Position numbers and translations under genes: made by a program. This document shows, one piece after another, positions 1 through 50,349 of a stretch of DNA of 64,000 nucleotides (positions are counted from its first letter, which is position 1; each line of letters begins with the position of its first letter). Source of the stretch: Promerops cafer (lineage: Eukaryota; Chordata; Aves; Passeriformes; Nectariniidae); assembly GCA_013398275.1 (NCBI GenBank), contig VZSE01010699.1, positions 7,815 through 71,814 of the forward strand, given 5' to 3'. The notes under the pieces were generated by a model. That model was given only the letters and a program-made list of their open reading frames with translations. It searched no databases and was not told where the DNA came from.

Positions 1-1
1 T

Positions 2-158
2 CAAGGAAACCCGGCAGGATCTGCGAGAACAGCAAAGGAAACTGGGCAGGATTCGGGACAGCGGCAAAGAAAACCCGGCGGGTGTCTGAGGAGTTTTGGA
101 TTTGCAAAGGAAAGCAGCCCAAGTTTCAAAAAGAGCGGGTTTCCAAGGAAAAACAAAG
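2..158 (+). repeat. Diverged ~31-38 nt tandem repeat
   Basis: A motif of the form CAA(A)GGAAACCCGGCAGGAT recurs with starts at about 2, 33 and 65, and more weakly at 105 and 143. The first three units are about 31-32 nt apart and clearly related; the later ones keep mainly the CAAAGGAAA core. It sits in the GC-rich upstream end of SLC66A1, and the array probably extends to the left of the window. Confidence 0.55.
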
Positions 159-227
159 TTCCGGACCGCGTCGGTGAGGAGGCGAGTGCCGGTGCTGCGA
201 GGACAGGTTGGGTCGGATTTCGGCTTC

Positions 228-492
228 TTTTCTTTATTCTCCACCCTCCCCCCGCTTTTTTTCCCCTTCTCCTTTTCTTCTTCTTCTCTTTTTCTTATTT
301 TTAAAATTATTTTTCCTTCTTTTTTCTTTTCCCCCTTCCATTTCCTTTTTTCCTTTTCTTTTTCTTATTTTCATTTTCTTTTTTTTTCCCCTTAATTTTT
401 AATTTTTTTCCCTCCCCCCCCTTCTTTTCCTCCTTTCCTCCCTTCTTATTTCTTCTTTATTTCATCTTCTTTCTTTTCTTCTATTTCTCCTT
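228..492 (+). repeat. Long pyrimidine (C/T) tract
   Basis: About 265 bp are overwhelmingly T and C on the plus strand, with only scattered A and almost no G. T runs, C runs and CTT/TTC repeats alternate. It lies between the GC-rich upstream block and the first coding exon of SLC66A1, probably inside intron 1. No coding function is supported. Confidence 0.85.
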
Positions 493-496
493 CGAG

Positions 497-515
497 GCCA
501 GCCTGCCAGGCTGGC
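497..515. repeat. 19-bp near-perfect palindrome
   Basis: Nine-base arms (GCCAGCCTG and CAGGCTGGC) are exact reverse complements around a single C. It lies just after the pyrimidine tract and may be chance or a protein-binding site. Confidence 0.6.
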
Positions 516-687
516 AGCAAACCCAAGGCTGATAAAGGTGTATTATCCACTAACGATCCATTTTTCCAACATGAGCCAGTACCCGGAGGAGCCGCAGCCC
601 TGTCCCTCACACAGATCTGTCCTTCCCCAGTGTTACTAAATTTTCCCTGTGTTATTCCTTTTTCCCCAGCGTTATCCCAGCGGTTCC

Positions 688-857
688 ATGGCTGCGCGAC
701 GCTGGAGGGGTCTCCCCTTTGGGAATCTCTCTGATTGTCCCAACGGCTCCCGCTGGATCATGGATGTGTTCAACGAGTGTGCCCAGGACAGCCGGGATGT
801 CGCCAGCATCGTCCTGGGGCTGGGCTCCATCGGCTGCTTCATCGCTGCAGCCTTCCC
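688..857 (+). CDS. SLC66A1: SLC66A1 first coding exon
   Basis: It encodes residues 1-56 plus two bases of Pro57. It contains the N-terminal luminal segment with the NLS sequon, the conserved W-I-M-D-V-F-N-E-C-A-Q-D stretch, and the first membrane helix ending in AAAFP. The donor is CC|GTGAGT at 857/858. Confidence 0.93.
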
Positions 858-3800
858 GTGAGTACCGCTCCCAAATCCCCGAGTATCGCCCCCGCATCCC
901 GGGCAGCCCTACCCGGCGGATGGCAGAAACCGAGCTGGCAGCACAAGGTGCCAGAATTATTAAACACCCCCGGCAAAAGCAGCGAGGGCTCGGCAGATTT
1001 CGGGGGAGGGGAGCAGGCAGCGCAGCCCCAAAGCCTCGGTGGTGGCCGTGGTGTTGTTGCTGTGCTTGGCAGCCGGAACGTCCCACGTGCAGGGCCGGCA
1101 GGACAGGTCACACTGCAGAAGGAATGTCCCGAGGAGCCCTGGGGTGCTTGGAAGTGCTGACACAAGGGTGCCGGAGGGGCACGTGAGGGGTCACGATTCT
1201 TTCGCAACCAGAGGGGAGGATCCTGCAGCTGGGATCATCCTCCCTGCTCCTCCCCCAGGGCGCTCCGTGATCACCGGTGGGGCCGAGAAGTTCCACCTGG
1301 GGCCAGGGGAGCGCATGGCCTTGCTTTTCCTCCCATGACTGCTTTGGGATCCACAGGAATCCTGGGGATGGCTCCCAGGTAGCGCTGAACCAGCTGAGGG
1401 TGATGTTTGTGCCTCTTCCCAATGCTTTGCAGGCAGTTTTACCAGGCCTGCAGAACGGGCATCATGGACCAGGCTCTCTCCATCTATTTCCTGCTGGGAT
1501 GGCTGGGCGGAGACCTCCTCAACCTCATCGGTTCCTTCCTGGCTGATCAGCTGCCCCTGCAGGTACCGGGGCCGAGCTGGCTCTCCAGCACCCCAGCTCC
1601 AGGGAGGAGGGAGGGGCTGGGAGCTGCTTTATCCAGCACTGGGAGCCAGAGACCCAAACTGCCTGGGATGCTCCCTCTTTGCCCCCAGAAATGCTCCCCT
1701 TCGCCCATTCTGGGCTTGCTCCCTTTTTCCCTCTGGATGTGGTCCATTCTCTCCCAGGTATGTTCCCTCCTTCCCCCGTGGGGATGCTCCCTTCTTCCTC
1801 CGTGGGTGTTTTCTCTTCCCTCCCAGGGATGCTCCCTTCTTCACCCCCGAGCTGCTCCTTTTCCTGCCTCTGGGGCTGTTTCTTTCTCCACCCCAGGACA
1901 CCTTTCTCTCCCAGGGTTGCTCCCTTCTCCACCCCAGGACACCGCCCTCTCCTCCAGGGCCGGGAGAACAGGGAGCATCCCTGTGGGAGCATCCCAGCCC
2001 ACCCAGGTCCCCGCGGGTGTCCCCAGCACGTCCCCTCCCCGCAGGTGTACACGGCCGTTTACTACGTGCTGGCAGACCTGGGCATGCTCTCCCTCTACTG
2101 CTACTACCGGGTGAAGAACGGGGGCAGAGCGTGTGAGTTGGGGCAGGGGTGGGGCCTCTGCTCCCCTCTGCACTGGGAGCAGAGAGGGTGGGATTCTAGG
2201 GTGCTCTGGGAACCCGGCACAGGCACAGTTATGAGATGCCTCTTACTGCTTGCTGGGTTGTTTTTTTTTCCCTTGGATAATTTGAGCCCCTAGGAGAGCC
2301 AAAGCAAACAAACAGCTACAGGCTGGGTCTGGGGCTTCTGCAGACCCTGCAACCCCCCACCACGGTGTCCAGGCTCAAAACAACCCCCCTGTGAGCCTCA
2401 CTGGGCACCAAAATAAATAAATTCCCCACAGTTATGTGGTGACTCCACCTCGGAGCTGGGAAACACACTCGGGCAGTGCTGGAAGGGAAAGGGGGAAGTT
2501 TTCCGACTGTTTCGAGATCCGTGCTCCAGCCTGGACAGGGAAGTTCCTGTCTGTTCAACTGGAGTGAAAAGGGAACCTGGGCAGTTCTTGCAGGGTTTAA
2601 ACAGTCAGAAAAAATGGAGAAAATCCCCTTTCCAGCACTGCTGAACCCCAAACAGGTTCCTTGGGACTGAGATAATTATTTAACTTAGTAAAGACTTGTA
2701 AAGTTATTAGCAATTGGTATTTGACCCATCATATACATGGTTTTGTTAAGCTGGAGAGCTTGCTTACTGAATATCATCACTAAAAACTACTGAAAAATAA
2801 TAAATTACTACTAACAAATAAGCCACAGCAGGGCTTGCTCTGGCAGGGATTTGAGAGTGACTTAAGACAGTGAAATCTTCTAGTGGGGATGGTTTTTAAG
2901 AGCCCAAAACTGAGATAGGAGCAGTTTCCTCCCTGATAAGGTACAAATTGGGCACATCACCGGGAGATAAATCACATCAATCACCCACAGCAGCCACTGC
3001 CCTGTCCCTTGGTGAGATAAGGCAGAGTTCAGAGGTTTCTTCAACCCCAGAGGGTCCTGGCACCCCCGGGGCTCTTGGGGGTTGCTGGGTTCTCCCTAAC
3101 CAGGCTCTGACTCCCTGCAGTCCCTGCTCCCATCAATGCAGCCTTTGTGTTCCTCTCCCTGGGGTCCCTGTCCGGCCTCTCCCTCCTGGGCAGCACCAGC
3201 ACCGAGGATCCAGGGACCTTCAAAGGGAGGTCTCTGCTGTCAGCTCCCAGGGATGAGCTTGGACCAAAGGTGAGCCAGTTCCCAGATCTGGGGGGTGGGA
3301 TGGAGGTCTGGGTGGGGATGTCCTGCTGGATGCTGTGATCCCAGAAAACCACTCTGGACCCTACCAACGTGTTTTGGGGTTAGGGGCTGTTCCTGTTATA
3401 GGACCAAATTGTTCTCCAGGAGACTGTTAGAGTCTAGGAAGGTGATACCGGAAAGAGAACTTTTTCAAAGATTCCTCCAAAATTCAGGAACAGTTTGCTG
3501 CAGGATTTCAGACATTTCAGGGCATTTTCACTTCAAACTTCAAGCACTTCTGTGGGCCTGCTCAAGAGTCCGCAAACCTGACATTTCCCACATGTCTGTT
3601 TGCAAACAGACTTTATATCAGGTAGTTGCAGAGGGTGGAAAGTCTCCAAAAAAATGTGGTTCCTGTTTTCAGGAAATTTGTAGGGCTTCTCCCCTTTAAT
3701 TCTTTTTCCAGTTATCCACATTTATATACATTACTGAAAATCAAAGAAGCAAGAAAGTGCAGCAAGGTAACTCAGTTGGCTGAAACTGAAGGTAGGTTTG

Positions 3801-5034
3801 CAAAATAGTTTTGCTCTGGCAATAGAAAAGGACCTCTCTGAGCAATGCAAATAATCCCAATTCCTGTTATAACAGATTGCACTGGCTATTTTCCTGTGGC
3901 AGAGTGGAACATTATTATCAGTTGTAATTACCACCGGGCTGGCAGAGGAGGGGGGCTGGGTGTGGCCGTGCTGGGGCTCTGAGCACAGGGCCTGTCTCTG
4001 TCCCTGTCCCCCCCCCTGCCTTGCAGCCTTTCTCCAGGACTGAAATAATTGGATTTACCATCGGCTCCATCTCCTCCGTGCTCTACCTGTGCTCCCGAGT
4101 GCCCCAGATCCGCACCAACGTGAGTGCCCAGCCTGGGACCCTGGGGCTCCTCACGTGTCACTCCAAGGGGGCTGGGGAGTCTCCTCTCTCCTTGGGGGGT
4201 TCTCCTTTCTCTTCTCTGCTTGGAGGTCCCAGGCCCCATCTCTGATCATTCCATAAGGGACTATTTCTCTGTATTTATTTTTCTCCCCTCCCTTTAACCT
4301 ACCAATATTTTGAGGCCAGGGCTTTCATTTTGTCTTATTTACAAGCCAAAGGGGAACTAAAAGACTCTCAGCATTGAGTCACCACTTCTCTTTTTTTAAT
4401 GCTGGGGGACAGGATGATTAATATCATGTTGTAGAGAGATTTAGGAGAGCTGCACCCAAGCTCCTCTCCTCTCCTTCTTTTCCCAGTACAAGAGGAGATC
4501 CACCAGCGGGGTCTCCTACTCTCTCTTTGCCCTGGTGATGCTGGGGAATTCCCTGTACGGCCTCAGTGTCCTCCTGAAGAACCCGGAGCCAGGCCAGGGC
4601 CAAGGTGACTACATCCTGCACCACCTGCCCTGGCTTGTGGGCAGCCTGGGCGTCCTGGCCCTCGACGTGGTTGTATCCTTTCCCCTGGGATGGGATCCCA
4701 TCCTGCCAGCAGGGCCTTGCAGGGAGTGGAGCAGGCAGGCCTGGGCAGGAGCGGTGGGGTGATGCTGCTCCGTGGCTGATTTGTGGTGTTGCACTGGCTG
4801 GGAAACGCCTCAGCCCCTGGTTTGCACCGAGTTCCTGTCCCGTTCCCACCTCTCCTGGCACAAACTTGGGTGGTGGCACCCAGTGCATCCCCGAGATCCA
4901 CCCTGTGAGCATGCAGAGCCTTGACCTCTCCCCAGATCTCCTTCCAGTTCCTGGCGTACCGGAAAGGACGGCCTGGAAGCCTCGAGGAGAGGGATGCTCT
5001 CCTTGGGGAGCCGGATGAGAGCCCTGAGAGCTGA
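688..5034 (+). CDS. SLC66A1: SLC66A1 (PQLC2) lysosomal cationic amino-acid transporter, whole coding span of 7 exons
   Basis: The orthologues export lysine, arginine and the cysteine-cysteamine mixed disulfide from lysosomes, and recruit the C9orf72-SMCR8-WDR41 complex when cationic amino acids are scarce. Joining 688-857, 1433-1562, 2045-2132, 3121-3269, 4027-4119, 4487-4672 and 4936-5034 gives one open frame of 304 residues (human 291). All introns are GT-AG. Both PQ-loop repeats are present: Pro57-Gln58 with the following GWLGGD segment, and Pro205-Gln206 with the following SYSLFALVMLGN segment. A luminal N-glycosylation sequon is at Asn13 (NLS). The C-terminal tail carries ERDALL (290-295), a [DE]xxxL[LI] lysosomal sorting signal. 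The segment around residues 130-179 is the least like human. The ATG at 688 was chosen because it gives the human-like N-terminus; an in-frame ATG at 649 lies upstream of the acceptor. Confidence 0.96.
858..1432 (+). other. SLC66A1: SLC66A1 intron between coding exons 1 and 2
   Basis: This is a 575-bp GT-AG intron, GC-rich, with no recognisable element. Open frames through it continue from the exon or are antisense and show no protein family features. Confidence 0.85.
1433..1562 (+). CDS. SLC66A1: SLC66A1 second coding exon (PQ-loop 1)
   Basis: The acceptor TTTGCAG ends at 1432. The first base completes the PQ-loop proline and the next codon is Gln58. It covers MDQALS, the helix with GWLGGDLLNLIGSF, and ADQLPLQ, nearly identical to human PQLC2. 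It ends in phase 0 before GTACCG. Confidence 0.95.
1665..1955 (+). repeat. Degenerate intronic minisatellite, ~22-26 bp unit
   Basis: Within the 482-bp intron 1563-2044, a unit of the form GGGATGCTCCCTTCTTCC recurs about ten times with substitutions (for example at 1665, 1690, 1782 and 1827). The result is a strongly pyrimidine-rich array. It produces long open frames on both strands that are repeat artefacts. Confidence 0.75.
2045..2132 (+). CDS. SLC66A1: SLC66A1 third coding exon
   Basis: It encodes YTAVYYVLADLGMLSLYCYY and the start of the following loop (residues 101-129 plus one base). A GTGTGAGT at the end offers two overlapping donors; only GCGT|GTGAGT keeps the frame with the next exon. 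Confidence 0.93.
2133..3120 (+). other. SLC66A1: SLC66A1 intron between coding exons 3 and 4
   Basis: This 988-bp intron has an AT-rich patch at about 2670-2830. An AATAAATAAA at about 2412 could act as a cryptic poly(A) signal, but nothing shows that it is used. No repeat family recognised. Confidence 0.85.
3121..3269 (+). CDS. SLC66A1: SLC66A1 fourth coding exon
   Basis: The acceptor CTCCCTGCAG ends at 3120 and the donor is AAG|GTGAGC. It encodes residues 130-179: the conserved PAPIN, a hydrophobic helix, and a variable hydrophilic loop rich in Ser, Thr and Gly. GRSLLS matches human GRALLS. This is the least conserved exon against human. Confidence 0.9.
3270..4026 (+). other. SLC66A1: SLC66A1 intron between coding exons 4 and 5
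   Basis: This is a 757-bp GT-AG intron with no recognisable element. A C-rich tract (4007-4019) precedes the acceptor. Confidence 0.85.
4027..4119 (+). CDS. SLC66A1: SLC66A1 fifth coding exon (start of PQ-loop 2)
   Basis: It encodes residues 180-210, with the helix IIGFTIGSISSVLYL followed by RVPQIRTN. Pro205-Gln206 is the second PQ pair. The exon is 93 bp, phase 0 at both ends, with acceptor CTTGCAG and donor GTGAGT. Confidence 0.95.
4120..4486 (+). other. SLC66A1: SLC66A1 intron between coding exons 5 and 6
   Basis: This is a 367-bp GT-AG intron with a good pyrimidine tract before 4487. Nothing else seen. Confidence 0.85.
4487..4672 (+). CDS. SLC66A1: SLC66A1 sixth coding exon
   Basis: It encodes residues 211-272: YKRRSTSGVSYSLFALVMLG, the GNSLYGLSVLLKNPE segment, and the last helix with HHLPWLVGSLGVLALD. 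The donor that fits human (D-T-I-I-S versus D-V-V-I-S here) is GTT|GTATCC, a poor match to consensus. Confidence 0.93.
4936..5034 (+). CDS. SLC66A1: SLC66A1 last coding exon and stop
   Basis: The acceptor CTCTCCCCAG ends at 4935. It encodes residues 273-304: ISFQFLAYR closes the last helix, and the cytosolic tail carries ERDALL. TGA is at 5032-5034. The tail is longer than in human, where the signal is the final LEPLLPS. Confidence 0.93.
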   Translation: MSFQFLAYRKGRPGSLEERDALLGEPDESPES

Positions 5035-5056
5035 CAGAGAGCCCTGCCCCGCAGGG

Positions 5057-5077
5057 AGAGGAGGAGGAGGAGGAGGA
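5057..5077 (+). repeat. Short (GGA)n repeat in the SLC66A1 3' UTR
   Basis: A run of GGA trinucleotides begins about 23 bases after the SLC66A1 stop codon. It is purine-only and of no evident function. Confidence 0.8.
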
Positions 5078-6684
5078 TGCACATGAGGAAGGTGGCCTTA
5101 GGGCTGGGCAGACCGGCCCCTCCATCCTGGTGGCTCCTGGCAGAAGAGGCCCTGAGCCTGTGGGTGATACGTTGTGCTGCCAAGGCAGTGGCAGAGGATG
5201 CTGCTGGGACACCTCATGCCTCTTTGATACCAATGATGCTTTCAGGATAAAAGGGAATTTTTGGATACCTCAGTTGCTCTTCACTGCTCCAGTCCCCCAC
5301 AGCTGAGCCTGGTCGCTGCTGCATCTCCTGAGGGTGATCTGGAATTTCCTTGATGCTGAAAAACGTGGGGAGAGCCCGAATGGGAAGGGGACAGGGATGA
5401 CCTCCCACAGACACGAGTACCACTGTGACCTCACAACTCCCCCCTCAGCTCCTTCTGGAGGATACACAGGGCTGGATCCAGTGGGGAAGGAGCAGCAGAA
5501 CCAAAGTGTTTAGTCCACGCCTATTTTAATTAGCATGGCTCACCCATCTATAAAACATGTCCTCCCCACCTGCCTCCCTTGGTTTCATTTTGCAGCTTTA
5601 CCTGGCAGCTCCTGCCTCTTTCCTAGTGAGTCTCACAGTCCCATTTCTCTGACTTCTCATTTTTTGCCTCACCCATGTTTTAATAGCATGGATTCCTTGG
5701 GGAGGTTGCTCCATTGCTGTTCCCCAGCAGAAGAGCTGGCTCTCTGCTTGCTCTCATTTTCAGTTCCTGCCCTCTCTCCTTGATGAATTTATCAACCTGA
5801 TGAGTTTATCCCCCTCTCAGGGCCCTGAACTCAGCACAGTGCTCCATGACCAGGGAAGGACAGGAAGCAGGGGTGGTCTGGGAAAAGCTGTGTCTGCATC
5901 AGGAGAGAGGGGAGGTGTAGCCAGGCTCCCTCTCGTGTGCTGAGCTCTTCCTGCTGAGGATGAGCAGCTCAGTCTCCCTGGGAAAATGAGGAAAACCAAC
6001 CAAAGCTTGGAGAACCTTCAGGAAATATTATCACAGCTTGGCCTTGTGAAAACAAGAGCTTTCCTTTTCCTGCAGTTGCTATCAGCTCTTTCTCTTTTTT
6101 CCCCTTTGCAGCTCCCTTCCTGATAAGCAGCATTGTGTCCCTTTTGGCTTTAGCTCCATTATCATTAATTTATGATTCCTCAGCCAGTCCATGACATTTG
6201 TCCTTCCCAAGGAAGTTACTCTGCTTTGTCCTCACATTGAGGACACCAATCCATGGTTACATTCCACAGCTCAGCCTGGATCTCACATTAAATGGGATTC
6301 CAACTGCTCAGCGCCCACCAAGCTGTACCAGCAGGTTCACTGAAACACAAGCTGGGCCAGTACTGGGGACTGACCCAGCTGTCTTCAGAAAGGAAATGTA
6401 TTTTCCAGTCTCTCTGAGCCCCTTGAACCAAGTGAGTGGGTTTTTACACGATTAATTCAGGATTTTGCCCCTCCAGATTCACAGGCAAAAGGGCTGCTCA
6501 CCTCATCCTGAAGCATTTCCTTTCCTGTTTTTCCCTGGGAATTGTAGAACAATTCATATCCAGTTTTACTCAAAACCATAAGCAAATCCCTCATCTCTGC
6601 CACTCACAACACTAAATAATTGGCACATACTGGCTTTTCCTAAACCTGAACAAAGAACCTCTGTCATAAGGAGGAAAGAGCACA

Positions 6685-6778
6685 TTATATCTATATCTAT
6701 ATCTATATCTATATCTATATCTATATCTATATCTATATCTATATCTATATCATCTATATCTATATATCTATCTATCTC
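6685..6778 (+). repeat. (TATATC)n microsatellite
   Basis: About 94 bp of hexamer repeat run almost pure until ~6750, then break down into mixed TATATC, ATCT and TATATA units. It is likely to be length-polymorphic. Confidence 0.95.
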
Positions 6779-7845
6779 ACACAGTCTGTCCCCACAGGTG
6801 TACCTGAAGCACGAGTTAGGTACAAAGCTGATTTACTCTGACTTTACTCGGTCTGGGCAGGATGGAGCAAGGCGAGCAGCTGCACACAGAGCTCACACAC
6901 CCACAGCCACCTCAGGGGTGGCTGGAAATTGCTGAAGCTCTCCTCGAGGTTCCCATCCCTCCAAGTCACTGCTGCAGCCCTGTCCTGTCTTCAGGATTTT
7001 GCAGAGGCAAATGTTAAAGCAGAAAAAGATGAGCAGAAACAACCACCCCTGAGGGAGAGGGCAACTGCAAACCTCACCAGGAGTCTCCCCCTCCCAGGCT
7101 CCAGAGCTCACACAAACTCATCTCCAGCTTCAGAAAAGGTTTGTGCTGGGACAGAACCCTGAGACAGCAACCAAATCCTGGAGAGTTCCCTGGGGATCCC
7201 ACAGCAGCTCCGGGACCTTCCGCAGGCTCTGGGTAAACTGGCCACGTGCAGGAGTCTGGGTGGGACACAGGTCATGGCACAAAAGCAAATTAGAGCACAT
7301 TAATTAGTGTTGATGCCACCAGTCCCCACTTGCAGAGGGTCACACAGAGGGCAATTCTCAGAGCCAGGGGCAGGAGGAGCCCAGCAGATCTTTACCTGCT
7401 TCCCCAGGATCCAAACCTGGAGTAGGCAGGGAATCCAAAGCTGTGCCAGGTCCCTCTGCCCACCAAGGGCTCAGGAGGGGACACAGGGACCAGGGAGGAG
7501 CTTTTGGGTCAGCACGGATGGGAGGAACCACCCACCCCAGCACAGCCCCTCTGCCCAGGGCTGGACACACAGGAGCTCCCCAGGCTATTTTTAGCACGCT
7601 CAGCACAGCTGGGCAGATCCTTCTCCCCTAAATACACCCACATAAACATATGCTGGATGCCTGGAGCATCAATCCCAGCACCTTGGAAGGGCAGCAGAGG
7701 GAGAACATGGGGCCGAAGAGCAGTGGGACATCACATCCCCTTCCAGACAAACATTTCTGGATGTGGGACAAAAAAACAAACCCCAAGTAACCCTGCAAGG
7801 AAGGAAAGAGAAACAAGGAGGACACCATCACACACACATCTTCCT

Positions 7846-8611
7846 GGGATTTTTTTTTGTTTTTATTGTTTTAGTCTTTTTTTTTCTTTTTTTTTTTTTC
7901 CCATTTTTTAGTATGGAGGCTCAAGTATCAGATGTAGATTCAATTTAAGCTTTACAAAAAAAACCAAAAAATCAAAACAAAAACCCCTTTTGCATTCCAT
8001 AAAAATTGACAGAAAAGCGCCTTGGAACCAGGCTATAGAAGAGCAGAACTTTCAGCAGGTCTCCAAATCACCATCTCCTGCACATCTGGGTTACTCAGTA
8101 TTGTACAACCCCAAGGAACACCCTCTCTTCCCTCCCTCCCTCCAGCCAGCCCCTGTGCCCAGCCCTCAAACATACGTGGAATAGATTATTTTTCTTTTTT
8201 TTTTTTGTTTTTCCAGTTCTTCCTCTTTCACACACCACAGTATTTAATAAATTTTTGTTTTACATTTTTTACACCAATGTAACAAAAGGCAGGAGGGGGT
8301 GAGGGAGGAAGAGACAAACAATGATCTGTGGTGATGCATATAAATGGGGAGGGTGGGAAAGAGCAGGGGGGGGAAATAATACATGGACTTCTACAGAAAC
8401 ATAGCCTAAGGTCTCGATAGTAAAATGTGGTGCAAAGTAGGCCTCAGAGACTGAAAAAGTTTGTACAGCTTTATTCATGGGGAGAGGATGGCGTTGCATG
8501 GAGAGTATTGGATGCAAATCGTGACGTGACGAACAGAAAAGGGCGGGGGATGATTCTCTACGAAAGGAATCTAACGAGTGCATGGCATGGCTGGTTAGCA
8601 CTGACAGGACT
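7846..8611 (-). other. CAPZB: CAPZB 3' UTR (approximate 3' end)
   Basis: About 765 bases lie between the beta2 stop and the poly(A) signal at 7862-7867. The stretch holds A/T homopolymer runs on the lower side (7850-7900, 8185-8260). The part next to the stop (8380-8611) is of mixed composition and looks less repetitive. The cleavage site is inferred, not seen. Confidence 0.7.
7862..7867 (-). terminator. CAPZB: CAPZB poly(A) signal AATAAA
   Basis: AATAAA on the minus strand is followed 25-40 bases downstream by a GU-rich stretch (TGTGTGTGATGGTG, plus positions 7824-7839). That pairing is the usual arrangement of a poly(A) site. Another AATAAA at 8470-8475 has no comparable downstream element. 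Confidence 0.65.

Positions 8612-50349
<41,738 letters not shown>

Larger units (their letters stand above)
1..687 (+). other. SLC66A1: SLC66A1 upstream / 5'-UTR region
   Basis: This is non-coding sequence ahead of the first coding exon. Bases 1-215 are GC- and CpG-rich and contain GT-type donor candidates at 174 (GTGAGG) and 207 (GTTGGG). The stretch could therefore be the end of a non-coding exon 1 and its CpG island, which is inference. It is followed by a pyrimidine tract and a short palindrome. A clear acceptor (TTTTTCCCCAG, ending at 669) opens the first coding exon at 670, leaving 18 nt of 5' UTR before the ATG at 688. The transcription start cannot be placed. Confidence 0.5.
5035..7861. 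other. SLC66A1 3' UTR of unknown length and gap to CAPZB
   Basis: The start of this stretch is 3' UTR of SLC66A1. I see no AATAAA on the plus strand here; an ATTAAA at 6287-6292 is the nearest candidate and is weak. The stretch holds a short (GGA)n run and a large (TATATC)n microsatellite, with no coding exon on either strand that I can support. Confidence 0.6.

Noticed and set aside
649..690. Upstream in-frame ATG at 649 as the SLC66A1 start
   Set aside because: It lies before the acceptor that ends at 669, and would encode the pyrimidine tract of the splice site. The ATG at 688 gives the human-like N-terminus.
1525..2052. 175-residue minus-strand frame rich in Gly, Glu and Lys repeats
   Set aside because: It is produced by the periodic minisatellite in the SLC66A1 intron.
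4424..5233. 269-residue minus-strand open frame
   Set aside because: It is antisense to two SLC66A1 exons and their intron, is rich in Pro, Ser and Gly, and shows no family features. It is a GC-rich shadow frame.
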